This document shows, piece after piece, positions 1 through 10,440 of a DNA stretch of 64,000 nt. Source of the stretch: Gari tellinella (taxonomy: Eukaryota > Mollusca > Bivalvia > Cardiida > Psammobiidae); assembly GCA_922989275.2 (NCBI GenBank), contig OV277869.1, forward strand, positions 41,028,189 to 41,092,188, written 5' to 3'. The position numbers were made by a program, and so were the translations under genes. The first letter of the stretch is position 1. Each line of letters begins with the position of its first letter. The notes below the pieces were generated by a model. The model was not told where the DNA came from. It worked only from the letters and a program-made list of their open reading frames with translations, and ran no database searches.

Positions 1-530
1 AACGAGCTTTACAGGTGAATGTCTATTTTTGTTGTTTTATAATGAATTATCGAGTATTAATTAATGTATTTGGTATCAATTCAGAGTAAAACTAGTTCAA
101 TAGAGCGATTTCTGGATTTAAAATGATGAAATTGTGATGTTTACACGTTATTAGAAAAAATTGATATTTCTGCTAGAAAACTTTCCTAATAGTTTTTTAA
201 CGAGCTTTACAGGTGAATGTCTATTTTTGTTGTTTTATAATGAATTATCGAGTATTAATTAATGTATTTGGTATCAATTCAGAGTAAAACAAGTTCAATA
301 GAACGATTTCTGGATTTAAAATGATGAAATTGTGATATTTAGACGTTATTAGAAAAAATTGATATTTCTCCTAGAAAATAATTCTTAATAGCTTTTTAAC
401 GAGCTTTACAGGTGAATGTCTATTTTTGTTGTTTTGTAATGAATTATCGAGTATTAATCAATGTATTTGGTATCAATTCAGAGTAAAACCAGTTCAATAG
501 AACGATTTCTGGATTTAAAATGATAAAATT
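1..530. repeat. 199-bp tandem repeat, about 2.7 copies
   Basis: The motif AACGAGCTTTACAGG recurs at 1, 199 and 398, giving a period of 198-199 bp. The copies differ by only a few bases. The third copy breaks off near 530. The array probably continues to the left of the window. It is AT-rich and has no coding potential. Confidence 0.95.
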
Positions 531-984
531 CGAACATTTTGTGCATTTTATGCCAATACTGTACAATGGGGATTGCTGATGAGTTAATGACTTTTCAATC
601 TGTGACTTCTGACCGTGCGAGCGAGATCGCCATAGTTACTGTTTTTTTATGGCTAAACCTTTAACATGCTAAGTAAACTGTGGTCTGCAGCATGTTGTTA
701 TTTGCATTTTATGATCAAATATCCATTATTCATCTGTATGTTTAATATCAATGTGTACTACCACTAGATTGTTACATGTCTAAAGTCAAGCATATCAAAT
801 GATCAACTTAATAAAAAGGATAATGTACACATTGTGTGACAAAACATGGGGGGAGTTCAGTTAAAAACTTTGTACTTTAGCCCCCTAATATATGGGAACG
901 CTCACAGCTCACAAAGAAAGAGGGTTTTTCGCGGTAGGTTACAGCAAAACGGTTTGAATTTTTTCAGTCAAGGCTCATTCGATC
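531..984. other. Unassigned non-coding stretch
   Basis: AT-rich sequence between two tandem arrays. I see no exon, RNA gene or recognisable repeat in it. Confidence 0.5.
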
Positions 985-1745
985 TGCTTTACTTGCAACC
1001 TGCTTTTAAGTCGTCATCAGTCTTCAAAACAAGAAAACATGCTATGGGGTAAAGGGTTAAGGAAATGTATTAATACTCTACATGTGCTTAACCCTGCTTT
1101 AAGTATTCATCTGCCTTCAAAGCTAGAAACGTACTATGGGGTAGTTTTAAAAAAAACGTGTGTTGCACGGACTGTGTCAGCAGGATAAAGGTTGCATCAA
1201 AACGGCTACAATGTGTCAGTCAAAGCGCCTTCTGCTTTACTTTCAGCCTGCTTTAAGTAGTCATCTGTCTTCAAAGCTAGAAACGTACTATGGGGTAGTT
1301 TAAAACACGTGTGTTGCACGGACTGTATCAGCAGGATAAAGGTTACAGCAAAACGCTCAGAATGTGTCGGTCCATGGGCATTATTCTGCTTTACTTTCAG
1401 CCTGCTTTAAGTAGTCATCTGCCTTCAAAGCTAGAAACGTGCTATGGGGTAGTATTAAAAAAAACGTGTGTTGCACGTACTGTGTCAGCAGTATAAAGGT
1501 TACAGCAAAACGCTCAGAATGTATCGGTCAAGGCGCATTCTGCTTTACTTTCAGCCTGCTTTAAGTAATCATCTGTCTTCAAAGCTAGAAACGTGCTATG
1601 GGGTAGTTTTAAAACACGTGTGTAGCACGGACCGTGTCAGCAGGATAAAGGTTGCATCAAAAAGGCTACAATGTGTCAGTCCAAGCGCATTCTGCTTTAC
1701 TTTCAGCCTGCTTTAAGTGGTCATAGATATGGGGTAAAGGGTTAA
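985..1745. repeat. 154-bp tandem repeat, about 4.8 copies
   Basis: The landmark GT(A/G)CTATGGGGTAG occurs at 1131, 1285, 1439 and 1593, exactly 154 bp apart, with degenerate end copies near 1040 and 1727. The unit contains segments (CTTTCAGCCTGCTTTAAG, TCTTCAAA.CTAGAAA) that also appear singly at about 13980-14060, 21720-21800, 45980-46080 and 53750-53820. The array therefore looks like local amplification of a dispersed element. Confidence 0.93.
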
Positions 1746-3860
1746 GGAAATGTATAAATACACTACCTGTGTTTAACGTCAATTACAGTTTTGTTAAAAA
1801 TCTACAGCAAAACATTGAGATGTGTGTATAATGCTACAGAGAGAGAGGGGGACCCTAATGAGATAATGAGTTCCCCAGGCTCCCTGAGAAACGAATTGGT
1901 CCCTAACGACCTGTTAGAAGTGAAAACAGATGTCTGCCTCATGCTTACTGTGTAGTTAAAGTCTAAAACCGTGAAATTTTACATGTACAGTAATTCCTCT
2001 CTTTTTCAGGTTTATTATGAAACTTAGATAACCATTTATAATAATAAAAGAAACACTTTAACTTTTTCGAACTGTTACTGGAATGAAAAAAGACCGCTTC
2101 CTACGCTCTCTTAAGCAGACGATGCTGGAAAAAGTTTAATAGATAAAATAGTCAGCGGTATAAGGGTTAAGAGGGGTTAAAGCAGACGAAGTCTTCCGTA
2201 AAACTATGACCGTAGAGTCTTGATTTAAATACTGTTTTTCATTAACTGTTTCATTTGTAAACACTTACCTTCAGCGTATTCTACTGTGTTGTTTTTCGGT
2301 GTTTTCCATTCAACGACTGGACATCGTATGAGAGTGGAGAGAATTCCCATGTCTATTTATAACGTCGATTATAGGCCCTTCACGCATGCGCCCGGTAAAA
2401 GGTGTCTGAACAAGTCTGGTCAGGACAAGCAATTCACTCGGGGTGAACATGCTGTAACATGCTGTCTGCTTTGGTAGGTCTTATCCGTGGACATCGCATG
2501 CGCGCTGTAAAACGTGTCTGGACATGTCTTGCTAATTAACGGGTTAGGGCAGGCTATTTACTGGGGGCAAAACCAAATATGCTGTAAGATGATGTCTGCT
2601 TGATTAAAAGACTATCCGTGAACAACGGTATGGGGACTTTGTACAGAAAAAATGGACCTATAAAACCATACCCTCTAAAAGCTAAGCAATACCCTTTGAA
2701 AACATCTACTTAGCACCTATCCCCCTTAGCCGTCTTTCGTCGTCTGCACTGACATCGTTTATTTTAAGGTATGACACGATATCTATTTTTATCCAGCCCT
2801 GTGAACTAGGCATGTTCTCACGGGCCCTGACTGCTATACATTCAGTTCTCACGGTACTGTGTCTCTGAATTGCCTTCATTTCCGGCAGTTAATGGCTTTT
2901 TAATGTGTTGTTGATTACGCTTGACTGCCATTTGCTCTCCCTGGTCGGGGGTTAATGCCCTAGGCCTTTTCTCGGCTGATGCAATACTTGTAACACCGGC
3001 CAGCTAAATATAGCGATGCTGTCATTTTAAACATTGCGCCCTCTATCCGCGCATGAAGGAGAAACATCTCAGTCATTTGAACTGAAAACATCGATGTGAA
3101 CACACGTTATATGCAACACCTCTAAGATTCGCCTCTGATAGGGAAGAACCTGACGCTCAATGTCCCTGGCTATCTTAACAGATCGTTAACAGGTCAGTTC
3201 TGTATACCGTGTAGACCCAGATTCGTGAAAATTCAATAATTCACAATGGCCGCTTTTTTCCCGTTCAAACCCAAATCCAATATGGCTACCCCCACAAGAC
3301 CTTCACCCTGGGCTATATATAGACCCACGTGTTTATCCTATTTTTAGAAAAGTAGGTCATCCAAAATGGCGTCGATTTATTTGGAACCAAACCGACCCTA
3401 ATACTACTAATGCCTCACTCGAAGGAGAGACGTTAAACTTCCAATTCATGGAAATATTCCACCGTCAACTTATTAGATAATTATGTGAGATATTAACAGG
3501 AAACTTTTCGAAAAAGCTAAGTAGTCAGTCATGTCACAATAGATGCATCATAGCAAGTTTCATAAAAATCCACGCAAACAGTTGCAGAGAAATAGCATAG
3601 ACAGGAAAACTTAACGTTGGAGACTTTCGCCGAGGCCGCCAGCGGAAACGACAATACTTTGACCTTGCTTTCTCTCATTCGTCGCGACGAGAAACATCCT
3701 GCACGAACTTTAATTATTTATTGTTTAACCTTTCGGCACCAAATAAGTTGCGTTTACCCCTTCACCGCCACGCCATATTGTCGTCTGCTTAAAAACCTGT
3801 GTCTGCTAGATCATTTCAAAGTTAAATTTAAGGTATAGTATGGCTTAAGAAGTATCTAAA
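1746..3860. other. Unassigned non-coding stretch
   Basis: No exon is recognised. Short pieces of dispersed repeats occur (for example GGGTTAA-bounded pieces near 2165). Open frames here are short and show no family signature. Confidence 0.5.
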
Positions 3861-3861
3861 A

Positions 3862-4030
3862 CAGTTTGGATCCAGATCAGACGCCGCATAACGCGGCGCG
3901 GTGTCTGAACTGGATTCAAGCTGTTTACAAATGTAAACCAATTTCCCCTTCCTATAACGACTCTCTCCGAACAACGAACACAACTGTTGTCTCTCATTGG
4001 GTGTCGTTGTAGAGAGGGGCGCTGTAATAC
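3862..4030. repeat. Hairpin plus one-sided pogo-like MITE end
   Basis: A degenerate copy of the dispersed GATCAGACGCCGCG hairpin (3862-3930) is followed by the conserved arm TCTCCGAACAACG...TGTCGTTGTAGAGAGG and a terminus GCTGTA at about 4023. The same arm occurs near 11940, 23440, 40540, 48840, 51010 and 57110. The left partner terminus is not obvious. Confidence 0.7.
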
Positions 4031-4303
4031 AATGTAAAGGTTTCACAACAGCTAGGCATATGCTCAACAAAACTCAGTATTAACCTCCTTCTATCACCTA
4101 AAAGTGTTAGAGTAAATTTAAACCATTATTTTACTGAGTTGAGCAAACTACAAATTTCATATTGGCGATTGGGACTCGATCAATGATACCAAATATGTAA
4201 CACACATACAATACAATATAATCTCTCGTAACGGCGCGGCTTCTATGAGGGATGGAACGTGGAAACATTTTATAAGATGAGAAAGAGTTTTACTGGCAAT
4301 ATA

Positions 4304-4509
4304 CAGTAAAACCTCTCTATTACGACCACTAAATTATGTTAATTATTAGGGTGTTTACGGTAGGTGACCGCTTAAAACAAGGTGACAGTGAAACAGAAAG
4401 CTCCTGTAGGAGCTTTCTGTTTCACTGTCACCTTGCTTTAAGCTGTCACCTGTCTATTAAACAATTAATTAGCCTTCGTTTTAGTGGTCGTAATAGCGAG
4501 GTTTTACTG
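4304..4509. mobile_element. TA-flanked foldback MITE, pogo/Tc1-like ends
   Basis: The termini CAGTAAAACCTCTCTATTAC and its reverse complement (with mismatches) lie immediately inside TA dinucleotides at 4302-4303 and 4510-4511. The 206-bp interior is itself a hairpin, centred on GCTCCTGTAGGAGC. There is no coding sequence, so it would depend on a transposase supplied elsewhere. TA target sites with CAGT ends fit the Tc1/mariner/pogo superfamily; that placement is from family knowledge. Confidence 0.88.
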
Positions 4510-4984
4510 TAATACATGATGCTTACATTATGCCAAGCTCTGTATCTCTCCATGGACCAGTGGACCAAGCATCTTAAGGCGAGAAAAAACTGCTATAAGT
4601 ACAATGACAAGTCAACCGCTTGCGAGCGCGCTCAGGAATGCGTGCGCACTTGCGCATGCGTGTACTGGACAGTAACGTCACATTGTTATAATAACTGAAA
4701 CGGGGACTCACGAAAGGTTTTAAAGACGGCTGATAGCATAAAGCATGATGGAAGTAAAGCAGATATCCTTTATACTAGCATTCTGATTTACTTTCAGCTA
4801 CCTTAAATTACTTCCGGATTGATTATCTTACTAATGGGGTTTTTAGGTAAAGAATGACAAAACTCGCTATTTGGGTAGAAAAAGTCAAACAGGCAAATTA
4901 GCTTAGTTTTTGTATAAGGGTATAAGGGCATTATCTAGTTATTGTGAGCAAGCCTTGTTAGATAATAGCGCTGTACAAATGACC
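4510..4984. other. Unassigned non-coding stretch
   Basis: Nothing recognised beyond short GCGC-rich text near 4620-4660. Confidence 0.45.
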
Positions 4985-5146
4985 AGGTCCAAGATTGTAA
5001 AATTTTCTAGTGGGGTCTGAGATCGTTCTCAAGCATTTGATTGGTCGGGTTTGAGCTTTTGCTTAGCAAAAGCTCAAATATGACCAATCAAATGCTTGAG
5101 AACGATCACAAACTCAACTCAAACTTAATAACATTGTGATCAGCCC
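4985..5146. mobile_element. Foldback MITE family F1, copy 1
   Basis: Long inverted repeat with arms around GTTCTCAAGCATTTGATTGG and a central AGCTTTTGC/GCAAAAGCT loop. It matches two other copies in this window (57424-57576 and 61970-62117). The ends resemble GGNCCAATGTT. Confidence 0.85.
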
Positions 5147-5576
5147 TACAATACACTGCACCACACATGCTTTATTCATTTACTCAAACGCCTGTTTCTA
5201 GTTAAAAAGACAGATTATCAATTTAAGCAGGTTGAAAGTAAAGCAGAATTCTAATTAAGGACAATTCTACTTTACTTTCAATCTGATTTAAGCTATCACC
5301 CAAAACAAAATTTTAAATGCCTTCCCATGTTTTATGACTTCAGGACAGCGGCTATTTTCCGTATTGTAATAATAATTAAATATAACAAAAAACCCACATT
5401 TTTTCATTATTATTACAATAATTAGAGGTGTTAAATAAATGGCTTATTTATGGAGTAATGGGTTAAAGAAGGGAGGGGGTGTAGTGTTAGGGCATAGTTT
5501 ACAGAACTACATAAACGTTTTTATATTCCATGAACTGTTGACTATCACGAACAGTTTGAAGCTGTATTTAACATCA
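5147..5576. repeat. Two short hairpins in AT-rich sequence
   Basis: An imperfect inverted repeat at about 5221-5300 (TTGAAAGTAAAGCAGAATT against its complement) matches the dispersed AAAGTAAAGCAGAA arm seen elsewhere. A second, AT-rich one spans about 5363-5412 (GTAATAATAA against TTATTATTAC). Confidence 0.7.
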
Positions 5577-5811
5577 GGCCCCGTTTCATAAAAATTTGTA
5601 TAACCAAAACGGTAAAAACTTTAAAATACATTAAATTTCTGATTTCTCTATCTAATCCTGTATTATGACATCTCTTTGGAATTGTCTTTTCAAGACAATT
5701 CCAAAGAAATGTAACAAGACAGGATTAGATGGAGAAATAAATCATTATTGTGCCTTTCATCATCTGACTTACGACAAGATTAGTCGTACGAAGTTTTATG
5801 AAACGGGTCCC
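5577..5811. mobile_element. Foldback MITE with GGCCCCGTTTCATAAA ends
   Basis: Terminal inverted repeats GGCCCCGTTTCATAAA / TTTTATGAAACGGGTCC bound a 235-bp element. Internal arms are TCTAATCCTG...CAGGATTAGA, and the centre is TTGGAATTGTC folded on GACAATTCCAA. The (G)GGCCCGT start is shared in style with the elements at 29536, 31937, 31979, 32813 and 43099. Confidence 0.85.
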
Positions 5812-6318
5812 AAAGGTCGATTAAATCTGATCAGGATCTAAATGGTTTAATACTCTGTTTCTTTGGGTATTAAATTGTCTCGATCTGAGCATGCAACAAA
5901 TATAAAAAAAATTCGACATATAACACTCACAAGTCCTAAAATCATACCACTTGGTCTTGTTAAAACTATTCAAACACTCATTAAAAACTTTAAAAATGCT
6001 TAAAGGTAACAAAGTGTTTCCAAAGGTTACAACGCATGCTTGGTTTGAGCAACGTGCTCATTTCGAGCACGATGCTCAACTTCGCATGTTTTGAAACTAT
6101 AGATACGAACCCTAAAAACTGTTTTTGTTTCAAACTTGTATTATTATGTATACTATAAGCAAATAATATATGTGTGAAAAGAAATTAAGTTGTAGCATGC
6201 TCACATTGAGAAAGTTTCAAACCTCATACCATAATTGAATAAAACGCCATTCATGACATTTTCAATTATTTTGGCGTTTACGTTTCTAAACCAGGAAGAA
6301 TACCTGTTTATAAACATA
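5812..6318. other. Unassigned, contains a small inverted repeat
   Basis: A short inverted repeat lies at about 6029-6091 (GCATGCTTGGTTTGAGCA... / ...TGCTCAACTTCGCATG) with a GAGCACGATGCTC core. Nothing else is recognised. Confidence 0.5.
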
Positions 6319-6554
6319 CAGTTGAGAAGACAGTATTCTTTCCCAATAAGCGCGTTTACGCTGAAACTAATATTTGCATTGCAAACGGTTTGGAACAAGG
6401 GTAAACCGGAGTCTGATCAGGCTCAAAACTGTTTGTCACACAAATTAAAATAAATGGTCAATGTTTTCAAAACGTTGTGCTTTTTTGCGTTTCACTGCAA
6501 TGCGTTTGCATTTCGTTTGCGTTTAAACGGGAAAGAATAACGTCTTCTTCACTG
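6319..6554. mobile_element. TA-flanked MITE, CAGTGGAG family, degenerate
   Basis: Starts at CAGTTGAG after TA and ends at CTTCACTG before TA. The sub-terminal TATTCTTTCCCAATAA faces CGGGAAAGAATAAC. It is the same family as 16058-16290, 18120-18366, 26768-27013 and 57854-59938. The centre is a worn version of the GTCTGATCAGG hairpin. Confidence 0.8.
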
Positions 6555-7342
6555 TAGCGTTAGATATGTACATAAAGGTACATGCGGATGAGCCTGAAGA
6601 CATATTTACATGAGTGCAAAATAGATTGGATCCTGATAAGACGCATCGTCTGATCTGTATCCAAACTGTTTGCAAAGTCGTCTTCAGTCGCTTATGGTGG
6701 GGGGGGGGGCCCAATTCTACATTGCATTCTTTTAACTCATTATCTCCTGAAACTTCCAATGGACGATTCCAGTTTTCAATAAAGACTGGTCCCTTTTAGA
6801 CTATTTAGAGTTGTTTTTGCTAATAAATGACAAACAGTGAAGTTTCTGATCAGAGGGCTCCTACAGGAGCCATCTGATCAGAGACTTCACTGTTTGCATA
6901 GGACAAATGACCTCATCACATGTACACTTTTGGTAAAGGACGCATACATGCGTCACTAGGGCAAAAATGTGTTAATATGTTACTCCAAATATCATCGTAG
7001 CAATGGGTTAAGATTTAGCTAAAGTTATTCATTTCTGAACACATTCAACCATAGCGACGAGTATATTCGTCATTGACAAACAGTATACCTGTGAAGAATG
7101 CACTTGTCTTAATGTAAACATCGTAGACCTTCATCAAACGGCTCCACCAAGAGCCATCTGATCAAAGTCTGCACTGCTTGTCATTTGGAAACATATAATT
7201 AAAAGCAACCCAAAAAAAAGTCCATACTAGACTAAACCTAAATGGAAATTGGAATTGTCCATTAAGACTTTTAGGGGTAAACGAGTTAAACACACTGGCT
7301 CAAACAAACAAAAACAAGCACAAAACCTTAGCAACGGAAACA
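6555..7342. repeat. Hairpin repeats (GAGGGCTCC core) and fragments
   Basis: A near-perfect hairpin spans 6829-6897: outer CAAACAGTGAAG, inner TGATCAGAGGGCTCCT, centre CTACAGG. A second, weaker copy is near 7078-7185, and a broken GATCCTGATAAGACGC piece lies at about 6627-6680. A G-run occurs at about 6699-6709. No BIR or RING exon for the neighbouring gene was found here. Confidence 0.75.
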
Positions 7343-7359
7343 CTAGAAACACACGGTAC

Positions 7360-8737
7360 CTGTGTAGTAGAACCCTGCTAGAGCCAGTTGTTCGGGTAGT
7401 TGAGCATCATGCAGTGTCCAGTCTTTATAAGATTCCTCTCGTTTTGCCAGATCCGCATACTCAGGATGTTTAAATGTTGTATTTCCGTCAGAATTTGTCG
7501 AACCCTCGTCCGACGGCTGTTGGGGTTGTCGGTCTTGGCTCGTGCCTAAAGGGGAAGAACTGCTTACTACGTCTCTACCTTGGTCTGCTGTAGCGCCATC
7601 TTGCGGTCCTCCTGTTGCGCCACCATCTCTGGTTATGTTCGGTTGATTATTTTGAAGCATACCGTCATAATACTCATCAAAGTGTATGGGGACATTATTG
7701 GTGGTATTGTTGCTAATATATTCACAGTTGGGGGAGATGCGAGTGTGGACTTGCAAAGCGTTTTCCTGATCGTTCCACTCGCTGTTAGTGACTCCACATC
7801 GGAAGCATCTAACCTGCTCCCCTTGGCCAGTATAGTAAAATCCGGCCTGGGCAAGTCGCATTGGCGTCATGAGTGACGTAATCGGGAAGTTTTTAAAGGA
7901 CAGATACCTGGACCATTCGAACTTCATCAGTTCGTCCTGAGATCTATGGTCGGTTACAATTTCTTTTGCATACTGATTGAGACTAAATGGATAGACAAAG
8001 ACAGGCCGTTGTGTGAATATGTTGATGAAAGGTAACTTTCTAAAAACAGGATTTGTTTGAGTGACATTTGTCTGAATGGTTATTGCTAATATGAGTAAGC
8101 AAAGAACAAGCTCATAGGAGGAAGTATTGTTCTCTGTTATATTGTAAAACTTATTCGCTTGTAAATTTTCACCAAAGGATTCATTTATGGGAATGAAGTA
8201 ATCTGTGATATCTATCAATGAAGGGAGTTGACTGCGTTTGTTATCAGATTGCCCTAACTGCACAGTTTCGCAAAAACTTCTATTAAGTAGATTTGAAAAA
8301 AGTGCAGAATTAAACCAATTATCATAATGGACTGATTTGTTCCTGTTAAATTTTCGAAGGTTGTTGTTTATTTGTCTAAACGTTCTGTACATATATTCAA
8401 GGGGCCTGTGTATGTTTCTGTTTGAAAACATTCTTTTCAATGGTGGCGCTAACTTGCACTGTGCATGGACATCGCATAAGATGGTTTCTGAGTTGTCGGT
8501 TGATTGGACGCTGCACAACTCATTGGCTAGACAGCAGAGGATTATAATTGTGACGGTCAATCTGTATAAAAGATACATTGCGCACAACGTGGTCTCGCCA
8601 CTGAAATTATATAAAAATGACAACGGTGAAAATAATAAAAAATCATAATGGTGTTGAAAAAGATACAGTGGAAACAACGTTATTTTCCCGTTTACCCTTT
8701 CGGTGACAAAGTCGCTTAAAGTCGAATTTGCAAACAT
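7360..8737 (-). CDS. IAP-A: BIR-repeat inhibitor of apoptosis protein, first large exon (partial gene)
   Basis: Member of the inhibitor-of-apoptosis family, whose BIR domains bind zinc and contact caspases, their regulators or TRAF proteins in the cytoplasm. The exon encodes 459 residues plus one base. Residues 271-340 form a complete BIR: Cys311, Cys314, His331, Cys338 in the canonical C-x2-C-x16-H-x6-C spacing, with the MTPMRLAQAGFYYTG core. A low-complexity linker (Q/S/T/G-rich, about 345-420) follows. The first half of BIR2 (about 424-460) then ends at AGFYYTG, exactly at a splice donor CAG/GTACCG, phase 1. The reading runs only five codons past the donor. The N-terminal 240 residues are unlike known IAPs; hydrophobic runs lie at about 54-72 and 207-222, and Met54 opens a signal-peptide-like stretch, so the true start may be Met54 or lie further in. 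The left flank of the window shows no second exon. It is a paralogue of IAP-B (62245-63295), with the same BIR2 split. Confidence 0.85.
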
Positions 8738-8800
8738 TTTGTATCCTGATCAGACGGAACGTACAGCGGCGTCTGATCAGATATCAACCTATTTGACACT
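8738..8800. repeat. Dispersed GATCAGACG hairpin abutting the IAP-A start
   Basis: TATCCTGATCAGACG faces CGTCTGATCAGATAT. It begins immediately upstream of the first ATG of the IAP-A reading frame, which is one reason to doubt that ATG. Confidence 0.75.
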
Positions 8801-8879
8801 CGTATCGATATATCTTAAATCATACTAAATTGAATCTTACTTTGAAACGATCTTGCAAACAACAATACTGAAACAGACG

Positions 8880-10330
8880 ACAATAAATCTTCGGCTCGAC
8901 AACAAAGTCAATTTTGGTAAATATCAACAGAATAAGACACAGTATTATACGAAATGTTGTCTAAGTTAAGAAAGCAGCATGAATAGGGTTATTGCAACTC
9001 CGGTTGACATGATTGAAATCAACTGAATTGCAAAAAAACCCAACTGGTTTTATTGCAATTCCGGTTGACAACATTCAGCTAGCTTTGCAATAACCGGATT
9101 AGCAATAACACTTCGAAGTATACCAGAAACATTAAACATCATTAGAATACCATAAATATAGATATTTTTGTGTTCTTGGATCATCTGACGAAATTTGGTG
9201 CATTCATCGGCTTCGGTAATATAATAATTTTGATACATTTAAACAAAAAGTGGCACAGAATCATACGAAATGTAGCCAAAGGTGAGAATTTGCGTTTGTT
9301 GTGGTATGACTGTGTGTGTGTGTGTGTGTTCTGCTTGAGAGGTGGGTGTATTGTTTGTGTTACGTTTCCTGCTTGAGTCTTTTGTATTTAATTGATCGCT
9401 TATATGTTTATTGCCAAGTCGATTGACATGATTTACACAAACTGAATTGTAATTAAAAACACGTTGACGCTGTTTTATTGCAAAACTGAGTTTTATTGCA
9501 ATTCCGGTTGACAATGTTCAACCAGTTTAGCAATAACCAGAATTGCAACAAAGTTTTTATGTCCATCAAAAACCTTATACTCCATTAGATTATCATACAT
9601 ACCTGATATTATTGTGATTTCGGATCATTCGACGAAATTTGAAACATTCGTCAGCGTCGGAAGTTAAGTCAAATTTGATAAATTTCAACAGAATATGACA
9701 CAGAATCATACAAAATGTAGTTATATGAATCGTGAATAGGGTTATTGCAACTGGTTGACATGACTGAAACAACCTGATTTGCAAAAAAAAGTTTTGCAAT
9801 AAACAATTCCATAGTTTCTTTATTGCAATAATTCAGTTTGTTTCAAAAACACAAACATATCGAATATATAATTATGATCATCTAAGTGAGTATGACGTTT
9901 CTGATTGACTTCAAGATTTTATTGCAATTCTATTTATTGCAAAACTGGTTTGCGTTGTCTACTGCAATTGCAATATAAACCCGTTTTGCAATAAAACAGT
10001 GTGAAAGTGTTTTTAGTGCAATTCAGTTTGTTTCAATCATGTCAACCGGAGTTGCAATAACCGTATTCACGATTCATATCTCTACATTTCGTATGATACT
10101 GTGTTACATTTTGTTGAAATGTATCAAATCTGACTCTATTTGGCTCTAGACGAATGCATCAAATTTTGTCGAATGATCCAAATACATTAACATATCAAGT
10201 AGTATTGCAATTCCAGTTATTGCAAAACTGGTTGAACGTTGTCAACCGGAATTGCAAAAAAAGCAGTTTTGCAATAATTATTGTAAACCTGGTTTTTATT
10301 GCTATTCCGGTTGCTACAGACGTTTTCCCC
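8880..10330. repeat. Cluster of direct and inverted TTGCAAT-rich repeats
   Basis: The module CAGAATCATACGAAATGT, followed by AATAGGGTTATTGCAACT and CCGGTTGACATGATTGAAA, recurs at about 8936-9030, 9251-9275 and 9694-9780. It appears reverse-complemented at about 10010-10110. Shorter units (TTATTGCAATTCCGGTTGAC / TTTTGCAATAA) occur at about 9050, 9490, 9900, 9950, 10210 and 10270. Overall it is a 1.4-kb nested array of roughly 440-bp direct repeats ending in an inverted copy. It sits upstream of IAP-A. Confidence 0.85.
9298..9390. repeat. Dispersed repeat with (TG)n, inverted copy at 57718-57805
   Basis: A (TG)n run at 9311-9329, then TTCTGCTTGAGAGGTGGGTG and a GCTTGAGTC end, matches the reverse complement of 57718-57805. 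The microsatellite is part of the shared repeat. Confidence 0.85.
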
Positions 10331-10368
10331 CAATGAATGCGTTTATGTTAAAACTATCATTTGCATCG

Positions 10369-10436
10369 CAAACAGTTTGGAGCCAGGATCAGACGCCCGT
10401 GTAACCCGGCGTCTGATCAGGCGCTTAACTGTTAGC
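10369..10436. repeat. Dispersed GATCAGACGCC hairpin, CCCGG-type core
   Basis: CAAACAGTTTGGAGCC and GATCAGACGCC on the left pair imperfectly with GGCGTCTGATCAGG on the right. CGGGAAGAATAAC at about 10565 suggests this is the centre of a truncated CAGTGGAG-family MITE (about 10320-10580). Confidence 0.75.
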
Positions 10437-10440
10437 CACT

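Noticed and set aside
7580..8648. Plus-strand open frames opposite IAP-A (98 and 103 codons)
   Set aside because: They lie antisense to the BIR-coding exon and have no motif of their own.
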